A DNA stretch of 64,000 bases from Eutreptiella sp. 'Long Island Sound 2002'. Taxonomy: Eukaryota > Euglenozoa > Euglenophyceae > Eutreptiales > Eutreptiaceae. The notes under the pieces are model-generated. The model saw nothing but the letters and a program-made list of their open reading frames with translations. It ran no database searches and was not told the DNA's origin. The first letter of the stretch is position 1. Each line of letters opens with the position of its first letter. Of the stretch, positions 27,501 to 47,754 are shown piece after piece. Made by a program: the position numbers and the translations under genes. The stretch lies in the NCBI GenBank assembly GCA_964036045.1, contig OZ038402.1, positions 11,923,739 through 11,987,738 on the forward strand, written 5' to 3'.

Positions 27501-30500
27501 GTAATACCCGCTCCTGTCACACCCAGAGCCTGATACGAACCAGCCGTGCACCGCGTACCACTCAGTAATACCCGCTCCTGTCATACCCAGAGCCTGATAG
27601 GAACCAACCGTGCACCGCGTACCACTCAGTAATACCCGCTCCTGTCACACCCAGAGCCTGATAGGAACCAGCCGTGCACCGCGTACCACTCAGTAATACA
27701 CGCTCCTGTCACACCCAGAGCCTGATACGAACCAGCCATGCACCGCGTACCACTCAGTAATACCCGCTCCTGTCACACCCAGAGCCTGATAGGAACCAGC
27801 CGTGCACGGCGTACCACTCAGTAATACCCGCTCCTGTCACACCCAGAGCCTGATACGAACCAGCCATGCACCGCGTACCACTCAGTAATACCTGCTCCTG
27901 TCATACCCAGAGCCTGATAGGAACCAACCGTGCACCGCGTACCACTCAGTAATACCCGCTCCTGTCACACCCAGAGCCTGATAGGAACCAGCCGTGCACC
28001 GCGTACCACTCAGTAATACCCGCTCCTGTCATACCCAGAGCCTGATAGGAACCAGCCGTGCACCGCGTACCACTCAGTAATACACGCTCCTGTCACTGCC
28101 AGAGCCTGATAGGAACCAGCCATGCACCGCGTACCACTCAGTAATACCCGCTCCTGTCACACCCAGAGCCTGATAGGAACCAGCCATGCACCGCGTACCA
28201 CTCAGTAATACCCGCTCCTGTCACACCCAGAGCCTGATAGGAACCAGCCATGCACCGCGTACCACTCAGTAATACCCGCTCCTGTCACACCCAGAGCCTG
28301 ATACGAACCAGCCGTGCACCGCGTACCACTCAGTAATACCCGCTCCTGTCACACCCAGAGCCTGATAGGAACCAGCCATGCACCGCGTACCACTCAGTAA
28401 TACCCGCTCCTGTCATACCCAGAGCCTGATAGGAACCAACCGTGCACCGCGTACCACTCAGTAATACACGCTCCTGTCACACCCAGAGCCTGATAGGAAC
28501 CAGCCGTGCACCGCGTACCACTCAGTAATACACGCTCCTGTCACACCCAGAGCCTGATAGGAACCAGCTGTGCACCGCGTACCACTCAGTAATACCCGCT
28601 CCTGTCACACCCAGAGCCTGATAGGAACCAGCCGTGCACCGCGTACCACTCAGTAATACCCGCTCCTGTCATACCCAGAGCCTGATAGGAACCAGCCGTG
28701 CACCGCTCACCACTCAGTAATACCCGCTCCTGTCACACCCAGAGCCTGATAGGAACCAGCCATGCACCGCGTACCACTCAGTAATACCCGCTCTTGTCAT
28801 ACCCAAAGCCTGATAGGAACCAGCCGTGCACCGCTCACCACTCAGTAATACCCGCTCCTGTCACACCCAGAGCCTGATAGGAACCAGCCGTGCACCGCTC
28901 ACCACTCAGTAATACCCGCTCCTGTCACACCCAGAGCCTGATAGGAACCAGCCGTGCACCGCGTACCACTCAGTAATACACGCTCCTGTCACACCCAGAG
29001 CCTGATAGGAACCAACCGTGCACCGCGTACCACTCAGTAATACACACTCCTGTCACACCCAGAGCCTGATAGGAACCAGCCGTGCACCGCGTACCACTCA
29101 GTAATACCCGCTCCTGTCACACCCAGAGCCTGATACGAAGCAGCCGTGCACCGCGTACCACTCAGTAATACCCGCTCCTGTCATACCCAGAGCCTGATAG
29201 GAACCAACCGTGCACCGCGTACCACTCAGTAATACACGCTCCTGTCACACCCAGAGCCTGATAGGAACCAGCCGTGCACCGCGTACCACTCAGTAATACA
29301 CGCTCCTGTCACACCCAGAGCCTGATAGGAACCAGCCATGCACCGCGTACCACTCAGTAATACCCGCTCCTGTCACACCCAGAGCCTGATAGGAACCAGC
29401 CGTGCACCGCGTACCACTCAGTAATACCCGCTCCTGTCACACCCAGAGCCTGATAGGAACCAGCTGTGCACCGCGTACCACTCAGTAATACCCGCTCCTG
29501 TCACACCCAGAGCCTGATAGGAACCAGCCGTGCACCGCGTACCACTCAGTAATACCCGCTCCTGTCATACCCAGAGCCTGATAGGAACCAGCCGTGCACC
29601 GCTCACCACTCAGTAATACCCGCTCCTGTCACACCCAGAGCCTGATAGGAACCAGCCATGCACCGCGTACCACTCAGTAATACCCGCTCTTGTCATACCC
29701 AAAGCCTGATAGGAACCAGCCGTGCACCGCTCACCACTCAGTAATACCCGCTCCTGTCACACCCAGAGCCTGATAGGAACCAGCCGTGCACCGCTCACCA
29801 CTCAGTAATACCCGCTCCTGTCACACCCAGAGCCTGATAGGAACCAGCCGTGCACCGCGTACCACTCAGTAATACACGCTCCTGTCACACCCAGAGCCTG
29901 ATAGGAACCAGCCGTGCACCGCGTACCACTCAGTAATACACACTCCTGTCACACCCAGAGCCTGATAGGAACCAGCCGTGCACCGCGTACCACTCAGTAA
30001 TACCCGCTCCTGTCCCACCCAGAGCCTGATACGAAGCAGCCGTGCACCGCGTACCACTCAGTAATACCCGCTCCTGTCATACCCAGAGCCTGATAGGAAC
30101 CAACCGTGCACCGCGTACCACTCAGTAATACACGCTCCTGTCACACCCAGAGCCTGATAGGAACCAGCCGTGCACCGCGTACCACTCAGTAATACACGCT
30201 CCTGTCACACCCAGAGCCTGATAGGAACCAGCCATGCACCGCGTACCACTCAGTAATACCCGCTCCTGTCACACCCAGAGCCTGATAGGAACCAGCCGTG
30301 CACCGCGTACCACTCAGTAATACCCGCTCCTGTCACACCCAGAGCCTGATAGGAACCAGCCGTGCACCGCTCACCACTCAGTAATACCCGCTCCTGTCAC
30401 ACCCAGAGCCTGATAGGAACCAGCCATGCACCGCGTACCACTCAGTAATACCCGCTCCTGTCATACCCAGAGCCTGATAGGAACCAGCCGTGCACCGCTC

Positions 30501-33500
30501 ACCACTCAGCAATACCCGCTCCTGTCATACCCAGAGCCTGATAGGAACCAGCCATGCACCGCTCACCACTCAGTAATATCCGCTCCTGTCACACCCAGAG
30601 CCTGATAGGAACCAGCCGTGCACCGCGTACCACTCAGTAATACCCGCTCCTGTCATACCCAGAGCCTGATAGGAACCAGCCGTGCACCGCGTACCACTCA
30701 GAATACCCGCTCCTGTCACACCCAGAGCCTGATAGGAACCAGCCATGCACCGCTCACCACTCAGTAATACCCGCTCCTGTCACACCCAGAGCCTGATAGC
30801 AACCAGCCATGCACCGCGTACCACTCAGAATACCCGCTCCTGTCACACCCAGAGCCTGATAGGAACCAGCCATGCACCGCTCACCACTCAGTAATACCCG
30901 CTCCTGTCACACCCAGAGCCTGATAGGAACCAGCCGTGCACCGCGTACCACTCAGTAATACCCGCTCCTGTCATACCCAGAGCCTAATAGGAACCAGCCG
31001 TGCACCGCTCACCACTCAGTAATACCCGCTCCTGTCACACCCAGAGCCTGATAGGAACCAGCCGTGCACCGTGTACCACTCAGTAATACCCGCTCCTGTC
31101 ACACCCAGAGCCTGATAGGAACCAGCCATGCACCGCGTACCACTCAGTAATACCCGCTCCTGTCACACCCAGAGCCTGATACGAACCAGCCGTGCACCGC
31201 GTACCACTCAGTAATACCCGCTCCTGTCATACCCAGAGCCTGATAGGAACCAACCGTGCACCGCTCACCACTCAGTAATACCCGCTCCTGTCACACCCAG
31301 AGCCTGATAGGAACCAGCCGTGCACCGCGTACCACTCAGTAATACACGCTCCTGTCACACCCAGAGCCTGATAGGATCCAGCCATGCACCGCGTACCACT
31401 CAGTAATACCCGCTCCTGTCACACCCAGAGCCTGATACGAACCAGCCGTGCACCGCGTACCACTCAGTAATACCCGCTCCTGTCATACCCAGAGCCTGAT
31501 AGGAACCAACCGTGCACCGCGTACCACTCAGTAATACACGCTCCTGTCACACCCAGAGCCTGATAGGAACCAGCCGTGCACCGCTCACCACTCAGTAATA
31601 CCCGCTCCTGTCACACCCAGAGCCTGATACGAACCAGCCGTGCACCGCGTACCACTCAGTAATACACGCCTCTGTCACACCCAGAGCCTGATAGGAACCA
31701 ACCGTGCACCGCGTACCACTCAGTAATACACGCTCCTGTCACACCCAGAGCCTGATAGGAACCAGCCGTGCACCGCGTACCACTCAGTAATACCCGCTCC
31801 TGTCATACCCAGAGCCTGATAGAAACCAACCGTGCACCGCGTACCACTCAGTAATACCCGCTCCTGTCATACCCAGAGCCTGATACGAACCAGCCGTGCA
31901 CCGCGTACCACTCAGTAATACACGCTCCTGTCACACCCAGAGCCTGATAGGAACCAGCCGTGCACCGCGTACCACTCAGTAATACCCGCTCCTGTCATAC
32001 CCAGAGCCTGATAGGAACCAGCCATGCACCGCGTACCACTCAGTAATACACGCTCCTGTCACACCCAGAGCCTGATAGGAACCAGCCATGCACCGCGTAC
32101 CGGTCAGTAATACCCGCTCCTGTCACACCCAGAGCCTGATAGGAACCAGCCGTGCACCGCGTACCACTCAGTAATACCCGCTCCTGTCACACCCAGAGCC
32201 TGATAGGAACCAGCCATGCACCGCTCACCACTCAGTAATACCCGCTCCTGTCACACCCAGAGCCTGATAGGAACCAGCCGTGCACCGCGTACCACTCAGT
32301 AATACCCGCTCCTGTCATACCCAGAGCCTGATAGGAACCAGCCGTGCACCGCTCACCACTCAGCAATACCCGCTCCTGTCATACCCAGAGCCTGATAGGA
32401 ACCAGCCATGCACCGCTCACCACTCAGTAATACACGCTCCTGTCACACCCAGAGCCTGATAGGAACCAGCCGTGCACCGCGTACCACTCAGTAATACCCG
32501 CTCCTGTCATACCCAGAGCCTGATAGGAACCAGCCGTGCACCGCGTACCACTCAGAATACCCGCTCCTGTCACACCCAGAGCCTGATAGGAACCAGCCAT
32601 GCACCGCTCACCACTCAGTAATACCCGCTCCTGTCACACCCAGAGCCTGATAGGAACCAGCCGTGCACCGCGTACCACTCAGAATACCCGCTCCTGTCAC
32701 ACCCAGAGCCTGATAGGAACCAGCCATGCACCGCTCACCACTCAGTAATACCCGCTCCTGTCACACCCAGAGCCTGATAGGAACCAGCCGTGCACCGCGT
32801 ACCACTCAGTAATACCCGCTCCTGTCATACCCAGAGCCTAATAGGAACCAGCCGTGCACCGCGTACCACTCAGTAATACCCGCTCCTGTCACACCCAGAG
32901 CCTGATAGGAACCAGCCGTGCACCGTGTACCACTCAGTAATACCCGCTCCTGTCATACCCAGAGCCTGATAGGAACCAGCCATGCACCGCGTACCACTCA
33001 GTAATACCCGCTCCTGTCACACCCAGAGCCTGATACGAACCAGCCGTGCACCGCGTACCACTCAGTAATACCCGCTCCTGTCATACCCAGAGCCTGATAG
33101 GAACCAACCGTGCACCGCGTACCACTCAGTAATACCCGCTCCTGTCATACCCAGAGCCTGATAGGAACCAGCCGTGCACCGCGTACCACTCAGTAATACA
33201 CGCTCCTGTCACACCCAGAGCCTGATAGGAACCAGCCATGCACCGCGTACCACTCAGTAATACCCGCTCCTGTCACACCCAGAGCCTGATACGAACCAGC
33301 CGTGCACCGCGTACCACTCAGTAATACCCGCTCCTGTCATACCCAGAGCCTGATAGGAACCAACCGTGCACCGCGTACCACTCAGTAATACACGCTCCTG
33401 TCACACCCAGAGCCTGATAGGAACCAGCCGTGCACTGCGTACCACTCAGTAATACCCGCTCCTGTCATACCCAGAGCCTGATAGGAACCAGCCGTGCACC

Positions 33501-35275
33501 GCGTACCACTCAGTAATACACGCTCCTGTCACACCCAGAGCCTGATAGGAACCAGCCATGCACCGCGTACCACTCAGTAATACCCGCTCCTGTCATACCC
33601 AGAGCCTGATAGGAACCAGCCGTGCACCGCGTACCACTCAGTAATACCCGCTCCTGTCATACCCAGAGCCTGATAGGAACCAACCGTGCACCGCGTACCA
33701 CTCAGTAATACACGCTCCTGTCACACCCAGAGCCTGATAGGAACCAGCCGTGCACTGCGTACCACTCAGTAATACCCGCTCCTGTCATACCCAGAGCCTG
33801 ATAGGAACCAGCCGTGCACCGCGTACCACTCAGTAATACACGCTCCTGTCACACCCAGAGCCTGATAGGAACCAGCCATGCACCGCGTACCACTCAGTAA
33901 TACCCGCTCCTGTCATACCCAGAGCCTGATAGGAACCAGCCGTGCACCGCGTACCACTCAGTAATACCCGCTCCTGTCACACCCAGAGCCTGATGGGAAC
34001 CAGCCGTGCACCGCTCACCACTCAGTAATACCCGCTCCTGTCACACCCAGAGCCTGATAGGAACCAGCCATGCACCGCGTACCACTCAGTAATACCCGCT
34101 CCTGTCATACCCAGAGCCTGATAGGAACCAGCCGTGCACCGCTCGCCCACTCAGCAATACCCGCTCCTGTCATACCCAGAGCCTGATAGGAACCAGCCAT
34201 GCACCGCTCACCACTCAGTAATACCCGCTCCTGTCACACCCAGAGCCTGATAGGAACCAGCCGTGCACCGCGTACCACTCAGTAATACCCGCTCCTGTCA
34301 TACCCAGAGCCTGATAGGAACCAGCCGTGCACCGCGTACCACTCAGAATACCCGCTCCTGTCACACCCAGAGCCTGATAGGAACCAGCCATGCACCGCTC
34401 ACCACTCAGTAATACCCGCTCCTGTCACACCCAGAGCCTGATAGGAACCAGCCGTGCACCGCGTACCACTCAGAATACCCGCTCCTGTCACACCCAGAGC
34501 CTGATAGGAACCAGCCATGCACCGCTCACCACTCAGTAATACCCGCTCCTGTCACACCCAGAGCCTGATAGGAACCAGCCGTGCACCGCGTACCACTCAG
34601 TAATACCCGCTCCTGTCATACCCAGAGCCTAATAGGAACCAGCCGTGCACCGCTCACCACTCAGTAATACCCGCTCCTGTCACACCCAGAGCCTGATAGG
34701 AACCAGCCGTGCACCGTGTACCACTCAGTAATACCCGCTCCTGTCACACCCAGAGCCTGATAGGAACCAGCCGTGCACCGCGTACCACTCAGTAATACCC
34801 GCTCCTGTCATACCCAGAGCCTGATAGGAACCAGCCGTGCACCGCGTACCACTCAGTAATACCCGCTCCTGTCACACCCACTGCCTGATAGGAACCAGCC
34901 GTGCACCGCTCACCACTCAGTAATACCCGCTCCTGTCACACCCAGAGCCTGATAGGAACCAGCCGTGCACCGCGTACCACTCAGTAATACCCGCTCCTGT
35001 CACACCCAGAGCCTGATAGGAACCAGCCATGCACCGCGTACCACTCAGTAATACCCGCTCCTGTCATACCCAGAGCCTGATAGGAACCAGCCGTGCACCG
35101 CTCACCACTCAGTAATACCCGCTCCTGTCACACCCAGAGCCTGATAGGAACCAGCCGTGCACCGCGTACCACTCAGTAATACCCGCTCCTGTCACACCCA
35201 GAGCCTGATAGGAACCAGCCGTGCACCGCTCACCACTCAGTAATACCCGCTCCTGTCACACCCAGAGCCTGATAG

Positions 35276-43362
<8,087 letters not shown>

Positions 43363-43871
43363 GGCGTCGATGGGCCGCCGGCGGTCGACTTGGCCCGGCA
43401 TCAGCTGCTTCATGAGATCCCTGCCCTCCTCGCCAGGGCTCCTTTTAACAAGTCAGCACCACCGGGGGGGGGGGGGGGGAGGGGGGCACCATCCCCTGGA
43501 CCCCCCCCCCCAGACCACTATGCCCCCCCAGACCACTATGCCCCCCCAGACCACTATGCCCCCCACAGTACGGTGCCCCCCCCACATCACTGCGCCCCCC
43601 ACAACCCTCCGGATCGTTTTGGGATACTGCGATTGGGCATTGTGCCTGCCACACGGAGCATTCACCGCCGAGGCTCCAACGCACGTGCACCGACGCAGCC
43701 GCAAGCCCAAGTGATGAGTAACAGAGGTTGTAGTGACGTCCTGACGCGATCCCTCTGCTCCAAGTCTCATATCTCATTCACTGTACGCCGGATTGCCACC
43801 GGCCTCTCCATTTCTCTATATATGCATCTTTCGATTGTTATGTTAGGGTTGCGCACCAGCCCCAAACGTGC
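43363..43871 (+). other. 3' flank of the IDH gene with G/C homopolymers and an 18-bp repeat
   Basis: Sequence after the isocitrate dehydrogenase TGA. It contains a run of 16 G (43464-43479), a run of 11 C (43501-43511) and three copies of an 18-bp unit CAGACCACTATGCCCCCC starting at 43511, 43529 and 43547. No AATAAA-type polyadenylation signal is evident close to the stop. I see no coding sequence that can be supported. Confidence 0.6.
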
Positions 43872-44075
43872 ATGTCAAAGCAAAGGGCAGGGTCTATATT
43901 GGTCATGACTGTCACGTCCAATTGGGTGGCCGGCAGCCTGCACCCACCTTGCCCCAAGCACTCCCACTGTGGGATGCAGCAGGGCTGCTTCTACTGTGGT
44001 ACAGCCTGGTGCAAGGGCCTACCGTGTGTGCTCGCGACCATTCCGAGCCGAGGCCAGTGTGATGATGAGGCCTGA
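43872..44075 (+). CDS. small Cys-rich ORF, unrecognised
   Basis: A 67-codon ATG-to-TGA frame whose second half is strikingly Cys-rich: C-x5-C-x5-C-x2-C-x4-C-x4-C, including GCFYCGTAWCKGLPC. The spacing suggests a metal-binding or disulphide-rich fold, but I do not recognise the family. It overlaps other open frames on both strands. It lies 510 bp after the isocitrate dehydrogenase stop on the same strand. It could be a genuine small gene, an exon of a larger one, a transposon remnant or chance. Only the Cys pattern supports it. Confidence 0.22.
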   Translation: MSKQRAGSILVMTVTSNWVAGSLHPPCPKHSHCGMQQGCFYCGTAWCKGLPCVLATIPSRGQCDDEA

Positions 44076-45845
44076 GACACTCCCCGGTCATCCGCTTCGG
44101 GCCCTGGTTGCAGTGATGTGCTGTGCTATGAGGATGGTTGGGTCTCGCTCCTTTTGTGCTCCAGCACAAAGTCATCCCTGAATTAGCAATGCAGTATGGT
44201 GCATACAGCTGTATGAAATAGGAGGAGGCGGTGGTGGTGTCTGTCCGGACGGTACCATCCTGCTTCAGCTTGTGGGATGTCAGTGAGACGTCGCGCCACA
44301 ACTGAAAAGGTCTGTCTGCTCCCTCTTCCTCTGTGAGGCACAGCACCTGGTGATGTTTGGCCTAGAAATTGCACAGAAGCAGAATGTATGTTGCAGTACA
44401 CTCCACCCAAGGGTACAACTGAAAGATTCAATGGTCGGTTATACAGCGGCTGTGGATTGGCAGCATTGAAGCCCTCAAAGCCAGGGTGTCATACACATAT
44501 TCATTGACAAATTCCAGCCCTAGCAGTTGACATGGGATTCCTGGTCCAATTTCATGCACGCCGTATCAAGGGGTAGAAGGCCCCCACACATGCAAGGAGG
44601 AAGGAGGAAGGTTAGAAGATGCAGTTTTGTATGCGGTGGCTGGACACCAATCCAGAAAGCCTGATTTGGCGTCGACGTTTATCTCTCCAAAAGTTCACAC
44701 TGTCAAAAGATTTTATCACTATCCTCCAGTGCACCAGGAGATAAACACTGGGGGGTAGGCAACGGAAGTCCCATCACACCTTTCCATCTGAGTAGCGCTT
44801 CAAGCTCAATAGTTCTTTGCGTGTCCTCTGCCGCTATTTCTCCCAATTGGAGTCGACACTTGCTTTCAAGGTGGAAGACATCTGTTGCATTTCCTTTCGG
44901 CACTTCTTGTTGGCTTTTGCGTGCAGCACCTTTTGACATGTGCATGTGGCTTCGGTGGAGTGCAACTCCACATAGCAATTCCCCCCGCCCCCCCTTGTAT
45001 AAGCTACGCCCTTGTCCAAGCTACAGCGGGTGTAGGGACTGTATTAATTTGGTACCTAATTTGATTCGGTTTAAATGTAGTGCGGCCAGACTGGGGGGCA
45101 GGCTCTTGCATGCCGCAGTTTTTGTCACTATCACTGTCACTATGCCACAACAATATTTTGTTCGACGTTTCACAGCACCGTGACGTGCTTGTCTCAGTTT
45201 GTCTGTCCACTGAACAGCGTCGGTTACCCACAACACAACGGTCGCCTGCAGGCGAGATGCTGCAGCCTTTTGCCACCAAGATTTGCTCTCTTGGGCCCCC
45301 TCAATGAATGCATCAGTCATGGGAGTTTTCCAATCCTAGCAACAATCATTTAATCAAACGAAATCACTTTCGAAGGGAGGTTGTTAGATCAAGCGCAGGT
45401 GCGAGCGTTGTATACCCCCCCCCCCTTTGGGGGTCGTGCGCGTAGCATACCCCAATGTATGGTTTCTGACGTCTAACCCCTTGTAACATCATCATTTTGG
45501 GACTAACAATGATCCCCCAATGATTTTTTGGTTTTTGACACCCGTACCCCCCCGCACCTGGGTACCCCCTTTTTTTGGCGGGGGGGGGGTCAAAACATCT
45601 TTGCGTATTGTGGCCGCTGTGTGTGTATTTGGACACGGGTCCTGAAGAATTCTTTTCTTGTATATGGACCCCCTAACCCATGGCGAGGGTCCCGGGTCCC
45701 AACTCCAGGTACCCCCCCCCCCCCCCTACGGCCCCTTGCTGTTGCGGATTTAGCCGTTTTCTCACCGGATAGCCTGTTTAGTGGCACTTGCAAGTTTTTT
45801 GAAGTTCGATTTTTCATGAAACCCTTCCGTTGCCCCTAGGAACGG
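44076..45845. other. unassigned sequence between the Cys-rich ORF and the retroelement-like ORF
   Basis: No gene can be supported. A minus-strand frame at 44703-44978 has a plausible helical stretch (KCRLQLGEIAAEDTQRTIEL) and ends in a stop, but there is no recognised homology. Short C runs occur at about 45415-45427 and 45713-45726. Base composition is moderate until about 45.84 kb and then turns sharply GC-rich. Confidence 0.5.
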
Positions 45846-46558
45846 ATGGGTGATCATTTGGCCACAATACCCCTAGTCCTGGACGAGTTCCTGTACCGCC
45901 TTTACGGCCAGCCGGGGGGGCTAGCCGGGCCACGGGGACTCCCTCTTCCCGGACTAGCCGCGTTCGCGGCCCCGCAACCCCTACCCCTGGGACGACTTTG
46001 TCGGCCCCCTGCCGGGGGACACCATCCGCCACCAGCCACGGCTCCGGCCGGGGATCCCGCCGGGCTGGCGGTGGCCCCAGGACTTCATCCAAGACTTGGT
46101 CCGGTGGGCCCGGGCACTGGCCTGGATGCCGGGGCCGGCGGAAGTCTCCTGGGCTGAGCTGGCCCTGGATTATGAGGTGTTTGTGGGGCGGGCGCTCCCA
46201 GCCTTCCCGGACCACCGGCTGCGGGGGACGCGCCTGCCGCTGGGGGAGCGAGCCCAAGTCCTGCGCAAGGCAGTAGGCCTGGCGGAGCGCCACCTTGCGG
46301 CGGGCACCGCTGCTGAGCCGCTCACTCCTGCCCCTGGGGGGCCGCGTGTGCGCGGGGCTTTCGGCCCGCTTGTTCTTCGCGGCGCGCCACGAGGTGATGT
46401 TGCAGCTTATGCACCTGGCAACGCATTGCCGGGACTCGTGGGTCCGGCGCCTGTGGGCGCCCGCCCGCATGCGGCCGCCGCTGGGCGACCGTTTTCTTAT
46501 GGACTACTTCCCACGCCCCCTCGAGCCCCCCCCCCCCCCTACTCTCGTACGTTAGGAG
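45846..46558 (+). pseudogene. degenerate GC-rich ORF, possibly a retroelement C-terminal region
   Basis: A protein-like reading frame is spread over two frames. From about 45964 it reads NPYPWDDFVGPLPGD, then WPQDFIQDLVRWARALAWMP and VSWAELALDYEVFVGRALP to LGERAQVLRKAVGLAERHL (about 46293). A shift near 46300-46320 moves it to a frame reading LLPLGGRVCAGLSARLFFAA and HCRDSWVRRLWAPARMRPP, then LGDRFLMDYFPRP before a TAG at about 46553. Two in-frame TAG codons lie upstream (about 45922 and 45955). The Trp-rich composition and the ending resemble what I remember of C-terminal regions of algal retroelement polyproteins, but no reverse transcriptase or integrase motif is visible, so the family is a guess. 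The frameshift and stops suggest a decayed copy. Confidence 0.35.
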
Positions 46559-47754
46559 GCCCCCACGGGCGCCGCCCGGAAGTGTCCCGCTCGTAGCCCC
46601 GCAGCGCAGCCGCCCACCGGGGGCGGGCAGTGGCACGCAGGGCGCGCTCTGCTTGGAGCATGGGGTGCCGTCGGGCGCTAGGTGCAGAAGCTTGGGCTGG
46701 GGCATCAGCCACTGCTCCCGGGCCACGAGGGACACACCGACCCCGCGGTGGGCCCACGCTGTCCGAGGGACCTGCCCCGGGTCGCGCCGGGATGTCAGGT
46801 ATTCGTCCCTAAGTACTGGCGCGCGGGAGCGGCCGCGTTGTCCTCGTGGCAGGGGCGGGCCCGCCCGGCCACCCAGGCTCTCCCGGACTTGGGCCCCCCG
46901 GCGACGCACTGGGCCCCTCCCAGAATGATGGGCAGCCGCCTCTCCTCGGCATTGGGGCCAGATGGCCCCAGGCCCCCGAAGCGCTAGGCGCTCGACCTCC
47001 TGGCTGACCGGGGGGGGGGCTCGGTAGATGAGAGGCCACCGCTATCGGGTGGGGGGGATGCTGACTCTTTCTGCCCCCCAGCAGCGGCCGGAGGAGACGG
47101 CGGCACTGGGCCGATGCCCGCGGGCACCTCCGTCCCCGACGCCTCCACGGGGGCGCAACCCGCACCGCGGGACCCATCCCCCCCCTGCCCCCCCCAGAAG
47201 AAGAGCAGCCCCCCCCACCGGGCTTCGCTCCCTGACGTTTTCAGCCGCAATTCGGCGGCCCTGAGTAGCCCAGCTTTACCACGGCGTCGATCCCCGCCCA
47301 GGGGAGGCGGCCTCAGCCGAAGGCCACCAGGTCAGTAGCGGACATGCTCCGCGTACGCCCCCCCCCCCCCCTCACGCTGCGGCTGGCGCCGCAAGGGGGA
47401 GCTCCTCTGACCCAATGGCGGACGCGCCCTCAGCGCCTTCGCCATCCGAGTCCACACTGCCGCAGCGGCAGCAGAACGGCAGTGCCAGCACGGAAGAGAC
47501 CTAGTCCCATCCTGCTCGTCCCTCCTGGCCGCCGTGCGGACACAAGCGGGGGGCTTGTAGGGGAGGCCGCGGGCGCCTGAACTCGACTTGGCCCACCTCC
47601 CCGCCCCTCTGCCTCTATACATAGGGCAGCGGATGCTAATAGACGAATGCCCTCTTTATGTCTTTTTCACCCTATTTGGGTGTTGGGGGGGGGGGCTCCC
47701 AAGATGGCTAGGGCACAACCTGCGTATGCAGTTTTCCAGCCTCGGCGGCTCAAA
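46559..47754. other. GC-rich unassigned sequence
   Basis: Strongly GC-rich with frequent C and G homopolymers (for example near 47010, 47180 and 47358-47371). Many overlapping ORFs of 60-195 codons on both strands are expected from the low stop density. None shows a motif I recognise. Composition returns to moderate after about 47.6 kb. Confidence 0.5.

Noticed and set aside
21868-30057. 63-codon ORFs in the 64-bp satellite
   Set aside because: Exactly three monomers long and created by variants that remove one stop; no coding signal.
46322-46909. 195-codon minus-strand ORF in the GC-rich block
   Set aside because: Low stop density in GC-rich DNA explains it; it overlaps the better-supported plus-strand retroelement-like frame and shows no motif.
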